Shown here: positions 11,940 through 25,421 of the stretch, one piece after another
Position numbering within the stretch: position 1 is the first letter of the stretch
Layout: the number at the start of each line of letters is the position of its first letter
Assembly (NCBI GenBank): GCA_021442155.1
Contig: CM038221.1
Location: forward strand, 25,419,906-25,483,905
Direction: 5' to 3'
DNA length: 64,000 bases
Source of the DNA: Cymbidium sinense
Taxonomy: Eukaryota; Streptophyta; Magnoliopsida; Asparagales; Orchidaceae
The notes under the pieces: model-generated
What the model saw: only the letters and a program-made list of their open reading frames with translations
Told to the model about the DNA's origin: nothing
Databases searched by the model: none
Made by a program: the position numbers and the translations under genes

Positions 11940-12640
11940 CTATCAATCAATCCCAAATCAACTATCAAACTCAACTCAACTCAATCTAACCCAAAATCAA
12001 TTCAATTGACCTTTAAGCTCACTTGACCCAAGTGACATAAAGAACCCCTTTAAGGAAAACTCCAATCCAACCCAAATTGAATTAAACCAAATAATCCAAA
12101 ACATCTTATAATGATTGTTGATCACCCTTGATTAATCAATTATAATCAATTAGGTCAAACCAAGTCAATTTGATCATGATCAAGTGACCCAATTAGCCTA
12201 CATGAACCAAATGAACAAAATCTCATTCCAAAGCAAATTAATTGAAGCCAATGATCCATACCAACTTCAAATCAATCCTTGAACATGACCAAAGCCTTCA
12301 TTGAACCCAATTGACCCATTTAGCCCAAATTGACCTAAAGTGTCAAATTGGTCTAAATCATTCTTAAATACAAATTGATTGAAACCAAAGCCTACAATCA
12401 TCTCCAAATGATCAATTCAACCTAAACCAACACCTAACCCAAGCCAATTTCATCAATTTTACCAAATTAGTTAACTTAGCTCATTTGACCCATATGAGTC
12501 AAATTCAAATCCAATCCAAACTAAATCAAGCCAATTGAACCAAAACATCTCAAATACTCATTAAAGCTTGACCCAAAGCTTAGTTTGTACCCTTAACCCT
12601 ATGGCTAAGACTCAAGGCTGGTTGGGTCAACCATAGGTCA
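11940..12640. promoter_or_regulatory. TTGACC/GGTCAA-rich zone of the LTR (WRKY W-box-like cluster)
   Basis: Many copies of TTGAC(C/T) or its complement occur, often as AATTGACCC or TTTGACC, in an otherwise CAAA-rich stretch. TTGAC[CT] is the core bound by plant WRKY factors. Binding here is inference. Confidence 0.4.
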
Positions 12641-12832
12641 AGGGAGGTGTGTTAACCCACCTCCTCTTATTGGTTCATCAAGGGAAGATAGGGACAAGCC
12701 ATGAGAGCCACCTCAGACCTTTAATCACTCAAACCAAGCCACCTCAGCACCTCTCTACCACCTCTGGATGCCTGCACCAGCTGGACATCTACCAATGGTA
12801 GATTGAATCCTCACCGTCTAATTTGTCAGAGG

Positions 12833-12852
12833 AGGGGGTATACTCCCCCTTA
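12833..12852 (+). promoter_or_regulatory. Candidate LTR core promoter (TATA inside a G/C palindrome)
   Basis: GGGGGTATACTCCCCC. The corresponding place in the LTR at 43,087 reads GGGGGAGATATAATCCTCC (about 45,210-45,228). An A/C-rich stretch with CACA follows about 30 bp downstream in both. Conservation of a TATA core between two diverged LTRs suggests the transcription start region. Confidence 0.4.
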
Positions 12853-13534
12853 TTCCATTCAAAACAACACATTGAGCCCTCAGAGAGTCTTAGCAACTTA
12901 AGATGAGCCTCTAGAGTGAATTTTTAAGCCCCTGAGCCTCCTTATCACTGGAGACGATGAAACCAATCTAAACCAAGGCTTTGCTCTATCCTCCTCCACT
13001 AAACCTCAATGATTTTCAAATTAACTTTACCCAACTTCCCCTAGCTTTGGCAAGGCAAAAAAATCATTTTCTAAGCAATTCGATCACTGGAGACCACTTC
13101 TAGATCAACTTCAGTGAGTTTTTTGGTGACAGTTGGTCCACAGAGCTGCCAGCAAGGAGTCAAGGTGTCATCTTCTCGGTAGAGCTTCATCTCTTTAAGA
13201 CGAAGCTACTTCCGTCGATTGGTCATTGGTCCTGAGCTCCAGCGAGGTATTTTCTAGAAAATGATAGATTTGGCCTTAGGTGTTGGTGTTTTATGAAATA
13301 AGTTGAAAATTTGTGTTAGATCCCCTTCATGAATGTTTTGGAGCCAATCCTGAGCCTTCATGAGCTCTAGTGAGCTCGGATCAAGCGGAGGAAGACGATG
13401 TTTGTGTTCCATCACTCGAGGGATAACAGATCATCCACCATCTATTCCTCATGATTGGAATAGATGGTCATGATTATTCACTAGATTAATCTCAATTTAA
13501 TTCTATTGGGACCACGAGATTAATCCCCACTGAC

Positions 13535-13665
13535 TGATCTTAGGTCGGACGGCGGGGATGAAAGGGCGCCTGCCCCCGCCATGTCAGATGATATAAGTGG
13601 CCAATCTCATGGCGCCATGTGGAAAGCACTGCCACATCAGCGTTCCGTGTGGTGCCGATGGGATT
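13535..13665 (+). other. GC-rich, CpG-retaining island in the LTR
   Basis: This stretch contains GGTCGGACGGCGGGG, GGGCGCC, ATGGCGCCAT and CACATCAGCG, in strong contrast to its AT-rich, CpG-poor surroundings. The equivalent islands are 45,945-46,070 in the other full LTR and, inverted, about 31,010-31,115. Confidence 0.6.
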
Positions 13666-15014
13666 AGGGGTTAATTAGGCTTAAAATATAATTTAATCAT
13701 TAAAACTTTACAAATTCATAACTAATTGTAGAAAATTTTAAAAAATACAAATAAGTACTCTTTGGAAAGGTAAAATAGAGGAGAATTTAATAAAAATTAT
13801 TTCATTTGATTTTAAACATTAATTAAGGCTTAATTAGGGTATGAATGTTTTTTAGCTTAATTAAGCCTTAATTACTTGTACGATTAATTCCATGATTGTC
13901 ATATTGATTTAATGGGATGACCTCTGCCTTCCATAATTTTCTTGGGATTTATTGGCTAGGTAATTAGGGGATTTGTAATTCAAACCTTAATTACTCTCTT
14001 AATTAATTTAATGATTAATTAAAACCCTAAATAGTAAAAATTAATTGATTTAACTCTATTAATCACTAATTAATAGTGAGATGATGAAGGAGAGTGATTA
14101 TGACCTATTTCCTAATTACTTTTCCAAATTCATTTCATTAAAGAGGGTTAATTAAATCATAAATTGATTACAAGTTAATTAATTAAATATTAATGAAATC
14201 AAATCAAATTAAAATGCTAATCACTTTAGATAATCAATAATTAAATTAAGGGTTCCTCTTTATGTGTTAAATAACATAAAGCTCAAAGGAAATTATGATT
14301 AACCCAGTAAGTGTGAGAAAATCATAAAGTACTTAATTAGATTTTTTAACTTAATTAACCTTTAATTATGAGCTAATTGCATTAGGTCCTTTAGGAGTAT
14401 TGCAATTTTATTTTAGTCATGTTCATATCATTTGTGGCTCATGATCAAATGATTAATTAAAGGATAATTAAATGATTTACTTAATGATCTAACTTAATTA
14501 AGTCATAAAATTCACTTAATTATCTTTTTATTAAAAAATTAAGATTACTAACATGGGAATGGGATTAAAATAACAAATGATTTCCCTTCTTTAAATTCAA
14601 TCCAAATCCAAAAATTAAATTAATAAGAAGCTTTGGTTTTTCTTAAATATTTTTATTTGATGTGATTGTCCTTAGAAATTAGTGTAGTTGAATGAATCAT
14701 ATGGTCATGTTTAGCTACTTCTTTCCAATCAATATAATTGTTATGTGTCATATGATCCTATGCATTCATGTTTTCAAATTCAAATAAATCAAATGAAATT
14801 TACTTATATAAGCTTGCATGTGTTGGCTTATTTTATCATATGTGTGGCTATTATCACTAATAAATTTAAATTTATTTTGCAAAATTTATAAATTGATAAT
14901 AACATTTGGAATGATAGTAGTTATAAATACATATAAGACTTACATGTACTTATAGCTTAAGCATGTGAATGTAAATTTCTATTTCCTATGTTTATATATA
15001 GATTTACATATGTT

Positions 15015-15960
15015 TGAATGATAATGGGTATATAATCTAGACATCCCAGGAATGTGAGGCTTTAAGTAGCCCCATGGAGGTCATTTGATTACATCACTTT
15101 CCTGGTTAACAAAGGCACGTACTCATTTAATTTCATCCCTATGTATATTTTCATTAAGATTTGGATAGAGCTTTAACTCATATGTATAAATAATTCAATG
15201 AAGTAAAGTATAATATTTTGCATGATTTCCATTATTCTAATTATGCATACATTCATATATATTTAAGATAACAAGTATATAGTCTAGATATCATGCGAAT
15301 ACAAGGATTTAAGTAGCCTTAAGGAGGTCATTTGATTATCTCACTTCCCTAGTTTAAACATTAGCACGTACTTGCTTACATCTTTATATATGTGTATGTG
15401 TATGTGATTAAAAAACAAAAATCCTCTTTTCTATTAAAAATGCATCCATCCATAGCCATTTAAGTTACCAAAATGCATAACATATAAAGATAGTGCTTTC
15501 TTTCCTATATTCTTATATAGATTTACATATGTTTGAATGTTAATAAATATATAGTCTAGACATCCCTAAGAATATGAGGCTTTAAGTAGCCCTAAGGAAG
15601 TCATTTGATTATCTCACTCTCTTGGTTAACAAGGCATGCACTTATTTAATTTTATTCTTATGTATATTTGTATTAGAATTTGGATAGAGCTTTAATTTAG
15701 ATGTATAAATAGTTCAATCAAGTAAAATATAATATCTTGCATGATTTTCATTCTATAATTGTATATACATTTGTATGTATTTAAGATAACAAGTATATAG
15801 TCTGGACATTCTAGGAATATGAGGGTTTAAGTAGCCCTAAGGAGGTTATTTGATTATCACACTTCTCTAGTTAACAAAGGCATGTACAGTACTATCTTGC
15901 ATCTTTTATATATATGTATGTGTATTTGATTAGAGAATGAAAATCTCCTTTTCCATTAAG
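15015..15960 (+). repeat. Four-copy tandem repeat (about 245-275 bp) inside the LTR
   Basis: The block ATATAGTCTAGACATCC...GAGGCTTTAAGTAGCCCTAAGGAGGTCATTTGATTA...GGTTAACAAAGGCA starts near 15,023, 15,273, 15,547 and 15,792. The homologous LTR at 43,087 has only one copy (47,690-47,780), and the inverted LTR one relic (29,740-29,815). Confidence 0.85.
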
Positions 15961-18495
15961 CATGTATGCATTCATGATCATCTAAGTGTGCCAAAATATG
16001 TTATTTGTATAAGTATGCTAAGTGTTAAATCATATGCATGTTATGGGTGATAAAAAGGAATGACTCAACATATTCTATGTGATAGTAATTCAAGCACATT
16101 AATTTTAAAATGACTATCATATTGAATAGGGTTTTTTAATGTTAACCTAAACTTAGGATTAATAAAATATTTAATTAGCCATTTGCTAAAGAAAACTAAA
16201 TCATATTAATGTTCTTTAGCAAGTGGCTTAAGGTAAGAATGAAAGAGGTAATCTCTTTTCTTTCTTTATAACACTTAGATGCTAAGTGTAAATCAAATTA
16301 AACAAAATAAAACATAAATTGAATTTATAAATCATCTAAACACCTTGAAATAAAACCAACCATCATGTTAATTTGAATAATCTCAAGACTTAAAAAATTA
16401 CAATTCAAAGACTTAACTAAGACATACCACACTAAGCCTTAGCAAACACATTAAAATTAAGCCACCATTTCTAGTCTTAAATTAAGATAATGTGTGTGTG
16501 ATGCTATGTTTTATTTTGTGATGTAATGTTTTAGGATGGATGGTAGGAATGTGGTTCGTAGACTAGATGTTAGGTTGTTGTTAGCCTAATGTTGTCTTCT
16601 GTAGGAGATTATGCTTATGGGGCTGCTATAAATATAAGTATAAATGTTTTGCTTGCAGGTTGCTTATTCCCCTAAGCATAATCCACTTTATGAAAGGTGG
16701 TCTTGGTTACCCATGTGTAGGTGCTAAGATGAAATTAATAAATATAACTGCTTAGGATTGTATGTATGTTTAGCTAATCTCTATCTTGTAGGCGTAGTTA
16801 AATTTACTTTTTCATAAAAATATAATTTTTCATTAGGAATTTGGATAAGTGCTATGGGGTTTAGGATGAGCAATGGCTAGAAGGCTTAGTTTTGGGGTGC
16901 CCTATGATGCCTTTGAGCACGATCACATCAAGAGAAGGAAGAAAGAAGAAAGAAGACATGAAGAATGAAGACACATAGCATGTATTCAATTTTAAATTGT
17001 AATTATTCTTTTGTAATCTAGGAGTTGTATAAGGGTAGAGCTCGGTTACACATCTTTTCTCTATTTTTAGGTGTATGGATGATACCGGGTGCCGATCTTT
17101 TATTCTTTTACATGATCTATTCATATTTGATTGATGTTATGTTTAGTTTGCACAATAAAATAACATCTTTTTCATAGTTTCTTTATAATTGATGTTTGAA
17201 TGTGTGGCCTAGATGCGAAAGGCTCTTAGGATAAAATTAATTTTTCAATTTAACTAACAACTCATAACTAAATCTTAAAATAATTCATAATTTTATCATA
17301 AAGCCTAGGCTATAAATAAGATAACTAAAATATTTAGTAACCCCTTACCTGTATGTTGTATGTCTCACATCATGAATATTATATTGTTTCACTTTTGAAT
17401 AAAGAGGGTCTCCATTCTTGCATGATAGTGGAATGTTTGACCTGTAAGGCATCTCTTGTAGTGTAGAACACCTCCTCCCACTGATTTAGCCAATAATCCA
17501 ATTTCATCATGCATTTAGGCATAAATATCCTAAATCCTTTCGTCCAAATGAATGTGTCAAAATGGAATAAAAATTATAAAATTTTGCATGTTAGAGTAAG
17601 TCACATACCATGTCAATCATGATCTAGTCTCTTGAGGAGTGAGTTTAGGACTTTAGTTTCATTCCAATTAAATAATAAGTCTAACCATCTTGTAATTTTA
17701 TAAGACCATACTACATAATTTTGAATCGTATGAGGAGTTAGCTGGCAGCAACTCCAGACAGTTATAAGTCCAGAAGAGTCGGACGGGTCTATCTTCTCTT
17801 GTGGAATAAACCCTTGTGCCCTCTTTCCGCTTAGATTTAGGTCGTGCTTCTAGCTTGTGCTAAAGCTCCCTATATTCAGGATTTGAGGTTGCTAGTTTCC
17901 TTCGGGCTATAAGCAAAAATCTTCACCTCTTAGACATTTCTATAATCTTTTGTTGATGAATTATAAGCCATAACAATCTAATAAAATTTCAACACAAACA
18001 AAATAAATCCTTTCACCTTCAAACATAAAAGGCCTCACCATAGAATAGATTAGAGTGATCACTAGAATTCCTAGTATCATGAGCATTTCTTACTTATCTT
18101 CCTTTAGATTCTAAAATAAGTCTTATAATGGAAAAATCCCATTTGATTTTCTAAAATTATCAATCCTTTAATAGTCTTAACCTCGAAATCTTTGAAGATA
18201 ATAATTGACTACTTTAATCAAGAGTATTCTTAGAAATCTCATTTCCTAGGATGTAATTAATTATGGAGGCTTGCCTCCATAGGGAACTTAAGAACTTGAC
18301 ATAAAATAAACCCTACTTTACTTTCCAATGTAGAGAATGGGAAAGATCTCTGGTATATTCGAAGACCCACCATGCCTTAGAAGTTCTTATTAGGTGATTA
18401 GGTCCATTGTGGGGTGTTGTCTCTATCTTTCAAGATAGTAGATCATATCTTAATGTCATACCCGATCACTTCAATAAATACCCCTAAGATCTATG

Positions 18496-19050
18496 TGGTG
18501 TCCACCTATACATCCAAATTATAACACCAAATATACCAAAACCATGAGTGAATAAAATAATAGGGATCTATACAGTTTGATCTGCCTTAAGAACAAACTC
18601 ATTTTGAAAAGTCCTAAAATCGAAAGCTTAAGAGGTGGCTTTTATGGCGTACCTTAATTTTAGCGATCTTCGGTGGTGGGGTTGACTCCATTAGCAAAAT
18701 GGTGCGATGAGGTTGTGGGAAGAAGGAATTGGATCCTCTCCTCGTGGATTGCCCTATAGACCAAGCTCAACCTCTTTCCCATCAGCTTTGGTTGTTCTTT
18801 GGCTCCCCGGGGTGAGGGAATTAGAGAAAAGTTGTGATCAGCTTCGTATGAGGTGGGGAAGGTAATGGAATAGTCAATTTGACTCAAGATGCTCTCTATA
18901 TCCTTATACCATTATAGGCCCAAAACCTCTTATACCTTTTTTTTCTTCTTCTTGGCGTCCATGCTTAATTTCTATCCTTGGAGGCTAGCCCCAAGGATCA
19001 TTGGCTATTTAACTATTGTTTAGAGGTGATGAGGTGGGAAAATAAAGAGG
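18496..19050. other. Unassigned sequence between two gypsy LTR pieces
   Basis: It follows the LTR end with TGGTGTCCACC. I see no gene. The 75-codon minus-strand frame at 18,660-18,887 has no recognised domain. The stretch from about 18,640 may be a strongly diverged inner part of the inverted LTR that becomes clear from 19,050 on. Confidence 0.35.
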
Positions 19051-20309
19051 ATGAGGGATTGAGGAAGTTAGATTTGGCTTCATGCTCTGTTTGCTTGCCA
19101 TGGCAAATTCATTCATTGTGGATTTTAGTTAAGATTGGTTTAGTTGCCTAAGCTTGTTGTCAATCTCTCTTAACCCATCTTAGAATGGGTTTGGATGAGT
19201 TTAGATGGATTTGAATGGGTTTGGTTCAACCTTGGGTTCATTTGGTGGTTAATTATGCCATTGGATTCAATTTAATTTCAAATTCTTTAATAACATTTTT
19301 TATTGATTTGTTTTAGATTTAAGTTTAAATCATCATTGATTGTCTATTGGATAATTAGGAATATAATTAACCCATGCCATATGAGGATTTAATTCATCTC
19401 AAATCAAATTGGCCCATTTTACCTTAAATGGGTTATGTTGAATTTGATTGAGTCAAATGACCAATTTTGACCCAATTAGATTATGTTTGGACTTCAAGCA
19501 TGTTTAAGCACATGTTTGAGATGATTTGGAGTTGATTTATTTCAATTAGTTTGAAGTTAATTTTAATTTTGACCCATTTGACTCAAATTGGGCGTAATGG
19601 GTTAGTTTGGGTTCATTTGGGTCAAATGACTAAATTGGTCAAATTGGACCCAATGATGGGTTGAATTATGATTGATTATCATTTCAAATAATTTTGGATA
19701 TTTAATTTGGGCTAATTTTGGTTCGGTTTGAATTTAAATCCAATATGGTCCACTTAGGCCCATTTAGATCAAGTGATCTATTTAGCCAATTAGGCCTTAT
19801 TAGATTTATATTCTTTTAACTTCATATTCAAATATGAATATTCTATCATTTAAAATAATTTTATTTGGTCAAATTTTAGTGGGTTGAATGGGACCCACAT
19901 AACTCAAACCTATGTTAATAGGGTTGACCACTTTTTGACCCTTAATTTGGATTTGGATTTATTCTTTCTTTTAATTTGATTTCATGGTTTCATTTGATTT
20001 TCATTTGCATTTTTTAGTTTGGTTTGAGTTTCTTTAATTTTAAATGGCTTAGAATTAAATAGGATAATTAGATTAATTACCCTATTCATTTTAATTTAAA
20101 TTTAAGTGTCTTTAGATTTCAATTTTTTTAGGCTTAGATTGAATTTGGTTTGGGTTTATCCAATCTTGTTGAGTTAGATTAAATCCTAATAAGGTGCATT
20201 AGGCCACTAAGTGAAGTGTCCTAAGTATCTAATTAGAAGTTTCCTAATCTAAGATTAGGTATCTTGATTACTAGTTTTGATAATACTAAACTCATCCAAA
20301 ATGAGGTCA
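19051..20309 (-). mobile_element. 5' about 1.3 kb (or more) of a gypsy LTR, minus strand
   Basis: The reverse complement starts TGACCTCATTTTGGATGAG at 20,309 and continues through the TTGACC-rich zone typical of this LTR family (here seen as GGTCAAATTGG and GGGTCAAATG). The LTR start directly abuts 5S-array spacer sequence on its right. Confidence 0.75.
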
Positions 20310-20386
20310 ACACCCATTAGGGTTGTGCCATCTGAGTGACATCTAGATCCTTCTTTTCAAGGGTAGGAGATCGTAAGGCACTACAA

Positions 20387-20547
<161 letters not shown>

Positions 20548-20810
20548 CCAAAAGCACATCGCATGACATCCATCTATCAATGAGCTATATAGACTGAGGT
20601 CATAATGGTGAATTGGATGAATGAGCACAAAGTTATGGTTTTTTTTAAGTGCGACCTCATGTCTAGACCATGGTTTATCCTCACGAGGCTTATTGCTCAA
20701 GTTGTGCCATCTGAGTGGCACCTGAAGTCTACTTTTAAAGAGAAAATGATCATGAAGTACTGTAGTGAGATCAAAAATGCACAAAAAATAATGTGGTATC
20801 AAAAGAAAAT

Positions 20811-20926
20811 GGAGTGCAACATCAGGACTTTGAGCTTGCCCATCCCAGTACTACTCTCACCCAAGCACGCTTAACTATGAAATTCTAATGGGATCCAATA
20901 CATTATTGCTGGTAATAATCACATCC
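20811..20926 (-). pseudogene. 5S rRNA pseudogene, unit 1
   Basis: Nearly full length. The plus strand shows CCAAGCACGCTTAACTATGA (complement of box A) and GGATCCAATACATTATTGCT. The box C side is altered (CTTTGAGCTTGCCCATCC). Confidence 0.9.
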
Positions 20927-21281
20927 ATTATAGTTTAGCTATAAATTCTTCTTATGTAGATCTCATCTATGATCGATTACAATTTTGTCGGATCAGAGGC
21001 CCTCAAAATAATTAAATTTGATGATGTGTGGACAGCCAGATGTGTGGATGACACACATGTGTGTCATCCATCTCTTGATGATCTTTCTATAATGAGGTCA
21101 TATTGGTGAATCAAATGCATGAGTGCAAAGTTATGGTGCTTTCTATGTGACCTTATGTCGAGACCATGTTTTATTTTTGTGGGGCCTGCATCTTGGGACT
21201 TGTCACCCAAGTGATACCCAAAGTCTTCATTTCAAGGACAAGCAACCATGGAGCACCCACAAGTGAAAAAATAAATAAATA

Positions 21282-21282
<1 letters not shown>

Positions 21283-21362
<80 letters not shown>
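21283..21362. repeat. (AAT)n microsatellite
   Basis: It has expanded exactly at the AAAAATAATGTGGC site of the 5S spacer that adjoins the 3' end of the gene in unit 2. Confidence 0.97.
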
Positions 21363-21363
<1 letters not shown>

Positions 21364-21380
21364 TGCTTCCAAAAGAAAAT

Positions 21381-21500
21381 GGAGTGTAACATGAGGACTT
21401 CCTAGAAGGTCATCCATCTTTATATTACTCTTGCCTAAGCATGCTTAACTACAAAGTTTTGATGGGATCCGGTGCACTAATGCTAGTATGGTCACACACC
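21381..21500 (-). pseudogene. 5S rRNA pseudogene, unit 2
   Basis: Full length. It retains GATGGGATCCGGTGCACTAA, the well-conserved 5' domain of plant 5S, with many C-to-T type changes elsewhere (TATATTACTCTTGCC). Confidence 0.92.
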
Positions 21501-21867
21501 ATTATAGTTTGGCCATAAATTCTTCTTATATGGAGCTCACTTATGGTCGATCATAACATCATGTCAGATCTAAGGGCCTCAAAATGATTGATATTGATGA
21601 TTTGGGGCCCCGTCTAATGCGTATGCTTGTCATAAGTTTCTGGCGATTTCTAAATTAGGGTCATAATAACAAATCAAATACATGGGTGCAACATTGTGGT
21701 GCTTTCCATACAACCTCATGGCATAGCCATGGTTTATCTTTGTGAGGCTCGTAGCTTGGGTTTAGACATCTAAGTGGTACCCAAAGCTTACTTTTCAAGG
21801 TTAGTCTATCATGGAGCACTATAGTGTCATCAAAAGTGTACAAAAAATAATATGGCATCAAAAAAAT

Positions 21868-21982
21868 GGGTGCAACACAAGGACTTCCTAAGAGATCACC
21901 AATCCTAGTACTACTCTCTTCAAGCACACTTAACTATGGAGTTCTAATGGAATCCGCTACATTGGTGCCAGTATGGTTGCAC
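21868..21982 (-). pseudogene. 5S rRNA pseudogene, unit 3
   Basis: Full length with CCTAGTACTACTCTCTTCAA (a small deletion in GCCCAAGC) and GGAGTTCTAATGGAATCC. Confidence 0.9.
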
Positions 21983-22346
21983 TAGTTTTTGTTTGCCCAT
22001 AAATTCTTCTTATGTGGAGCTCATGGCCAAACCATGCGTCATTGGATTGTAAGGCCTTGAAATGACTAAATTTAATTAATTATGGCTCATTTCACATTTA
22101 TGTATCTTTTGTCTCTTGATAAGCTTTTTAGAATAGGTCATAATGGCTAATTGGATCTATGAGAATTAATTTATGGCGCTTTGTGGGAGGCCTCATGTCA
22201 CGGCTATGGCATGTAACTATGGGCATGCCACTCAAGTTGTGCCATTCGAGGTGCACTTGAAGCCTACCTCTCTAGTGCAAGCGATTGCAAAGCACTATAG
22301 TGAGTGTGAAAATGCATAAAAAAATAATGTGGTATCAAAATAAAAT

Positions 22347-22410
22347 GGGTTGCAACATAAAAAACTTCTAAAGAGGTCACTCATCTTAAATCTACTCACA
22401 CCTAAGCATG
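22347..22410 (-). pseudogene. 5S rRNA pseudogene, unit 4, 3' half (split by insertion)
   Basis: The 3' half of the gene is recognisable up to CACACCTAAGCATG, where unrelated sequence begins. The matching 5' half is at 27,066-27,119. Confidence 0.85.
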
Positions 22411-25362
22411 ATGTTTGCATCTAAAAAATTAAAAAAAAAAGATAAATAATGATGAAATGAATGAAAATGACAAAAATTTACTCATCCCCTTTGGGGAGCC
22501 ATAGAACTGCAATCGTAGTACCAAGGTGCTAAAATTGCTATAAAGAATATAGAAGCTAAAACTACCCCCGATAGTTGTTCGATTGCATAGCATTGAGAGG
22601 TGTCAAGAATTCTTAGTTTTTTAAAAATTAAGAAAGTCATCATTCTCACCCCAAACAACAATAACTACCTAGCGGAGCGAGAGGGTAGTGGGGGGCGTGG
22701 GACAATTACAACAGCAAAAAAAATTTCCCCTTGGAGGAATTTCCTATTAAAAGGGGAGAGCAGCCCCTCCTAAAGGCCTCTTTCCTTCTTCCACTAACTC
22801 TCTCTAGTCTTTTTGCTACATTCTTGCTTTTGATGATCTCTCCTTTCTACAAGCACACCTTCCAAAGCTGAAAAGGCAATCTCCTCTCTTCCAAGAAAAA
22901 TATTTCTTTAATAATATTTATTTTAAGCATTTTTCTCTCTAAAAATTAAGTTTAACCAAATTACCATTATCGATCTTAGATCCAAGGAAAAATAAAAATC
23001 TTCTCCATTGATCTTGGATCTAGAGTAAAAAAATAACACTCCTTAGACTTAAAAACCATCTTGAATGTTAAAGACCTCTATCATTAAACTTGGTTTCAAG
23101 TTGAGAAGAATGCCCTCCTTCCATCAATCTTGGATCTAAAATAAGGGATAAGAGTGTGTTCGAACTAAAATTATAAAATTCTAGCACTGCTAAGGTGTTA
23201 TGTTACCAAATTTTCATAAAATAACCTATTAAATTCTTCAAGAATTCATTTCAATACGGGCGTTCCATCTCGTAGCACTGAGGCACCAAGACCCAGTGTC
23301 AAGGTGCTTCTTGGAATAAAATCTTGAATACTTTGTCTAATAGCATCATGATGCCAAGCTCTCGAGTATTTGATGATATCTTGTTGCACTACGTTCAATC
23401 TAGTTTGCATATTTAAAACCAATGTTGTTCACACAACACTAAGGCACTTTATCTTGAAATTCTCTTTTCCATTGAACTTAGTTATAGCATAAAATAATAC
23501 CTTCCCTCTAGATCTTTGATCTAGAATAAGAGAGAAGAATGTTAATGCGCTAAGAAAATTATGAAAACTAGCATTACTAAAGCATTATACCACCAAAATT
23601 TTGAATCTTAGATGTTAGTAAAACTAACATCACGACATTGTAGGTCTAGCACCAAGGCACTGTGTCCTAGAGAAAATTAAGTTTAGGGGTCTCACAGTGC
23701 CATGGCACTGGTATCTCAGCACTGAGGTGTTGTGTTCTCAGAATTGAAACTTAAATGACAATGTTTAGGCATTTATATCATGATTCAAATTATAACCATA
23801 GCATTGGGGCACTAAGTTTTCAGGGAAATTAAACTTTTATGGGCATCTCATAACATCATGGCTGATATCCTAGCATCAAGGTGTTGTGTTTTCACACACA
23901 AATGATAATATTAAGACATTCACAACATAATCCAAATTATACCATGCGACATTGTGGCGCTACAAATAATGTCAAGATGCTAAGCTCTCGGGTTTTCTAA
24001 ATCAATCATCCTAGCTTAATAGCGCCAAGGCACTAGTTTACCAATGTCGAGGCGTTAAGCCCATGATGTTGAGCAAAAAATTTTTAATCCTTGAGCATTA
24101 CACAAGGGAATGTAAATAAAGAAAAAATATTTATTAAATAAAAAAATCTATATTACAAAAAATTATTATAATGAAAATTAAAAAGGGAAAGAAGAGAAAA
24201 AAAAGAAAAAATAATGGGTGGGGAGACTAATAGTCATAATCATCTTCCTTCTTTTTTATTTCTGGCTCAGTAAAGTAGCTACATAAGGGGGATATTTAGG
24301 TTCCGCAAGAAAAGAATTTGACTTCGATCCCCAAATCACAATTTTCAAATATATAGACCAGTGTCGTATTGAACAATCATATAAGAAAATTACTTTTGTT
24401 AATGATCCATGTGATAATCAATTTTTTTTATAAAGCCCATTGTCTGCTACTCTCATCCACCTCTCTTCTTAAATCTGAAATTTAATCATTTAAGGGTTTA
24501 AAAAATTGGGGTCAAGGTCATGGGGCACGTGAGCTCTCCCCCACTTCAAACCTCGAATAAAACCCCTCAATAAGCCTTTTAGTTAGAGGAGCCTTTTAAT
24601 AAGAATTTTTTCATCGGGGTCTCTTAACGCACCCACCATAATGCACAAACTATAAATGAGAGAAGGATGACCATACCATATAGTAATACTATCCATTAGC
24701 ATAGTACAAATAAAATTATAAATTATCTTTCTTATATCAATTATGAACCCCTTTTGAATTGCAAAATTCAAATTAACCATATCCTTAGTCACCTCACTGA
24801 TATTACTAATAGGCATAAGCTTTGTAGAAATGAACAATGTCAAGCCTTATATTTGTCGTTAGGCCAGTGGCAAGAAATGTTATAATACTTTCCTCTTATC
24901 ATTTTCACTAGATGTCGGCAATCCTACCAGTAAGAAAATCAAAAACTTCATCAAAATTTTGATGCTCATTATAATAGGAAATATATTGATTGTAAACCAC
25001 ATTTGGTAATTCAAAATATGCATTTATGGTAGTGTTATCGAAACTTACAAGTTTTTCCAAAAAAAACTTTATTGTTCTATTATTCCTTCGTGTTGGTGAA
25101 GAACTCTTGCATCACAAGGATGACGTAGGAGCTACTCTCGTAAGCCAACTTTTCTCAGTCTCATTCAGTGAAAACTCCTCTACTTTATCACCCGGTTGTA
25201 GAAGCTCTTTTCGGATGAGATGCTTGTAGGTGAGGGCATGCTAATACCTTTCTTCAACTTCTAAAATAACAAACATATTAGCCTCACTTGAAGTCGCCCT
25301 CCTCTTATTAACAAGTTTGTTGTGACATGATTACTTTCTTAGTATGGGATGATAACTGAGAG

Positions 25363-25421
<59 letters not shown>

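Larger units (their letters stand above)
11383..18495 (+). mobile_element. Full-length 7.1-kb LTR of a Tat/Ogre-like gypsy element (probable 3' LTR)
   Basis: It starts with TGATCTCACTTTTGGAGTGAG. The same start, in variant form, opens the copies at 43,087 (+), 33,273 (-) and 20,309 (-), and the whole length aligns in order with 43,087-50,487. Order of blocks: start hairpin, a TTGACC-rich zone, a TATA-containing palindrome, a GC-rich island, a long AT-rich zone, a four-copy 250-bp repeat, a block around 16,440-16,760 (GGAGATTATGCTTATGGGG), a purine tract at 16,930-16,975, and the end near CTATG before TGGTGTC. It codes for nothing recognisable. At 7 kb it would be unusually long for an LTR. 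The 3' boundary is uncertain by some 10-20 bp, since it lacks a clean CA end. Confidence 0.75.

Noticed and set aside
21171..21417. Poly-Ile and poly-Tyr frames (also 40,531-40,713)
   Set aside because: Products of the AAT microsatellites.
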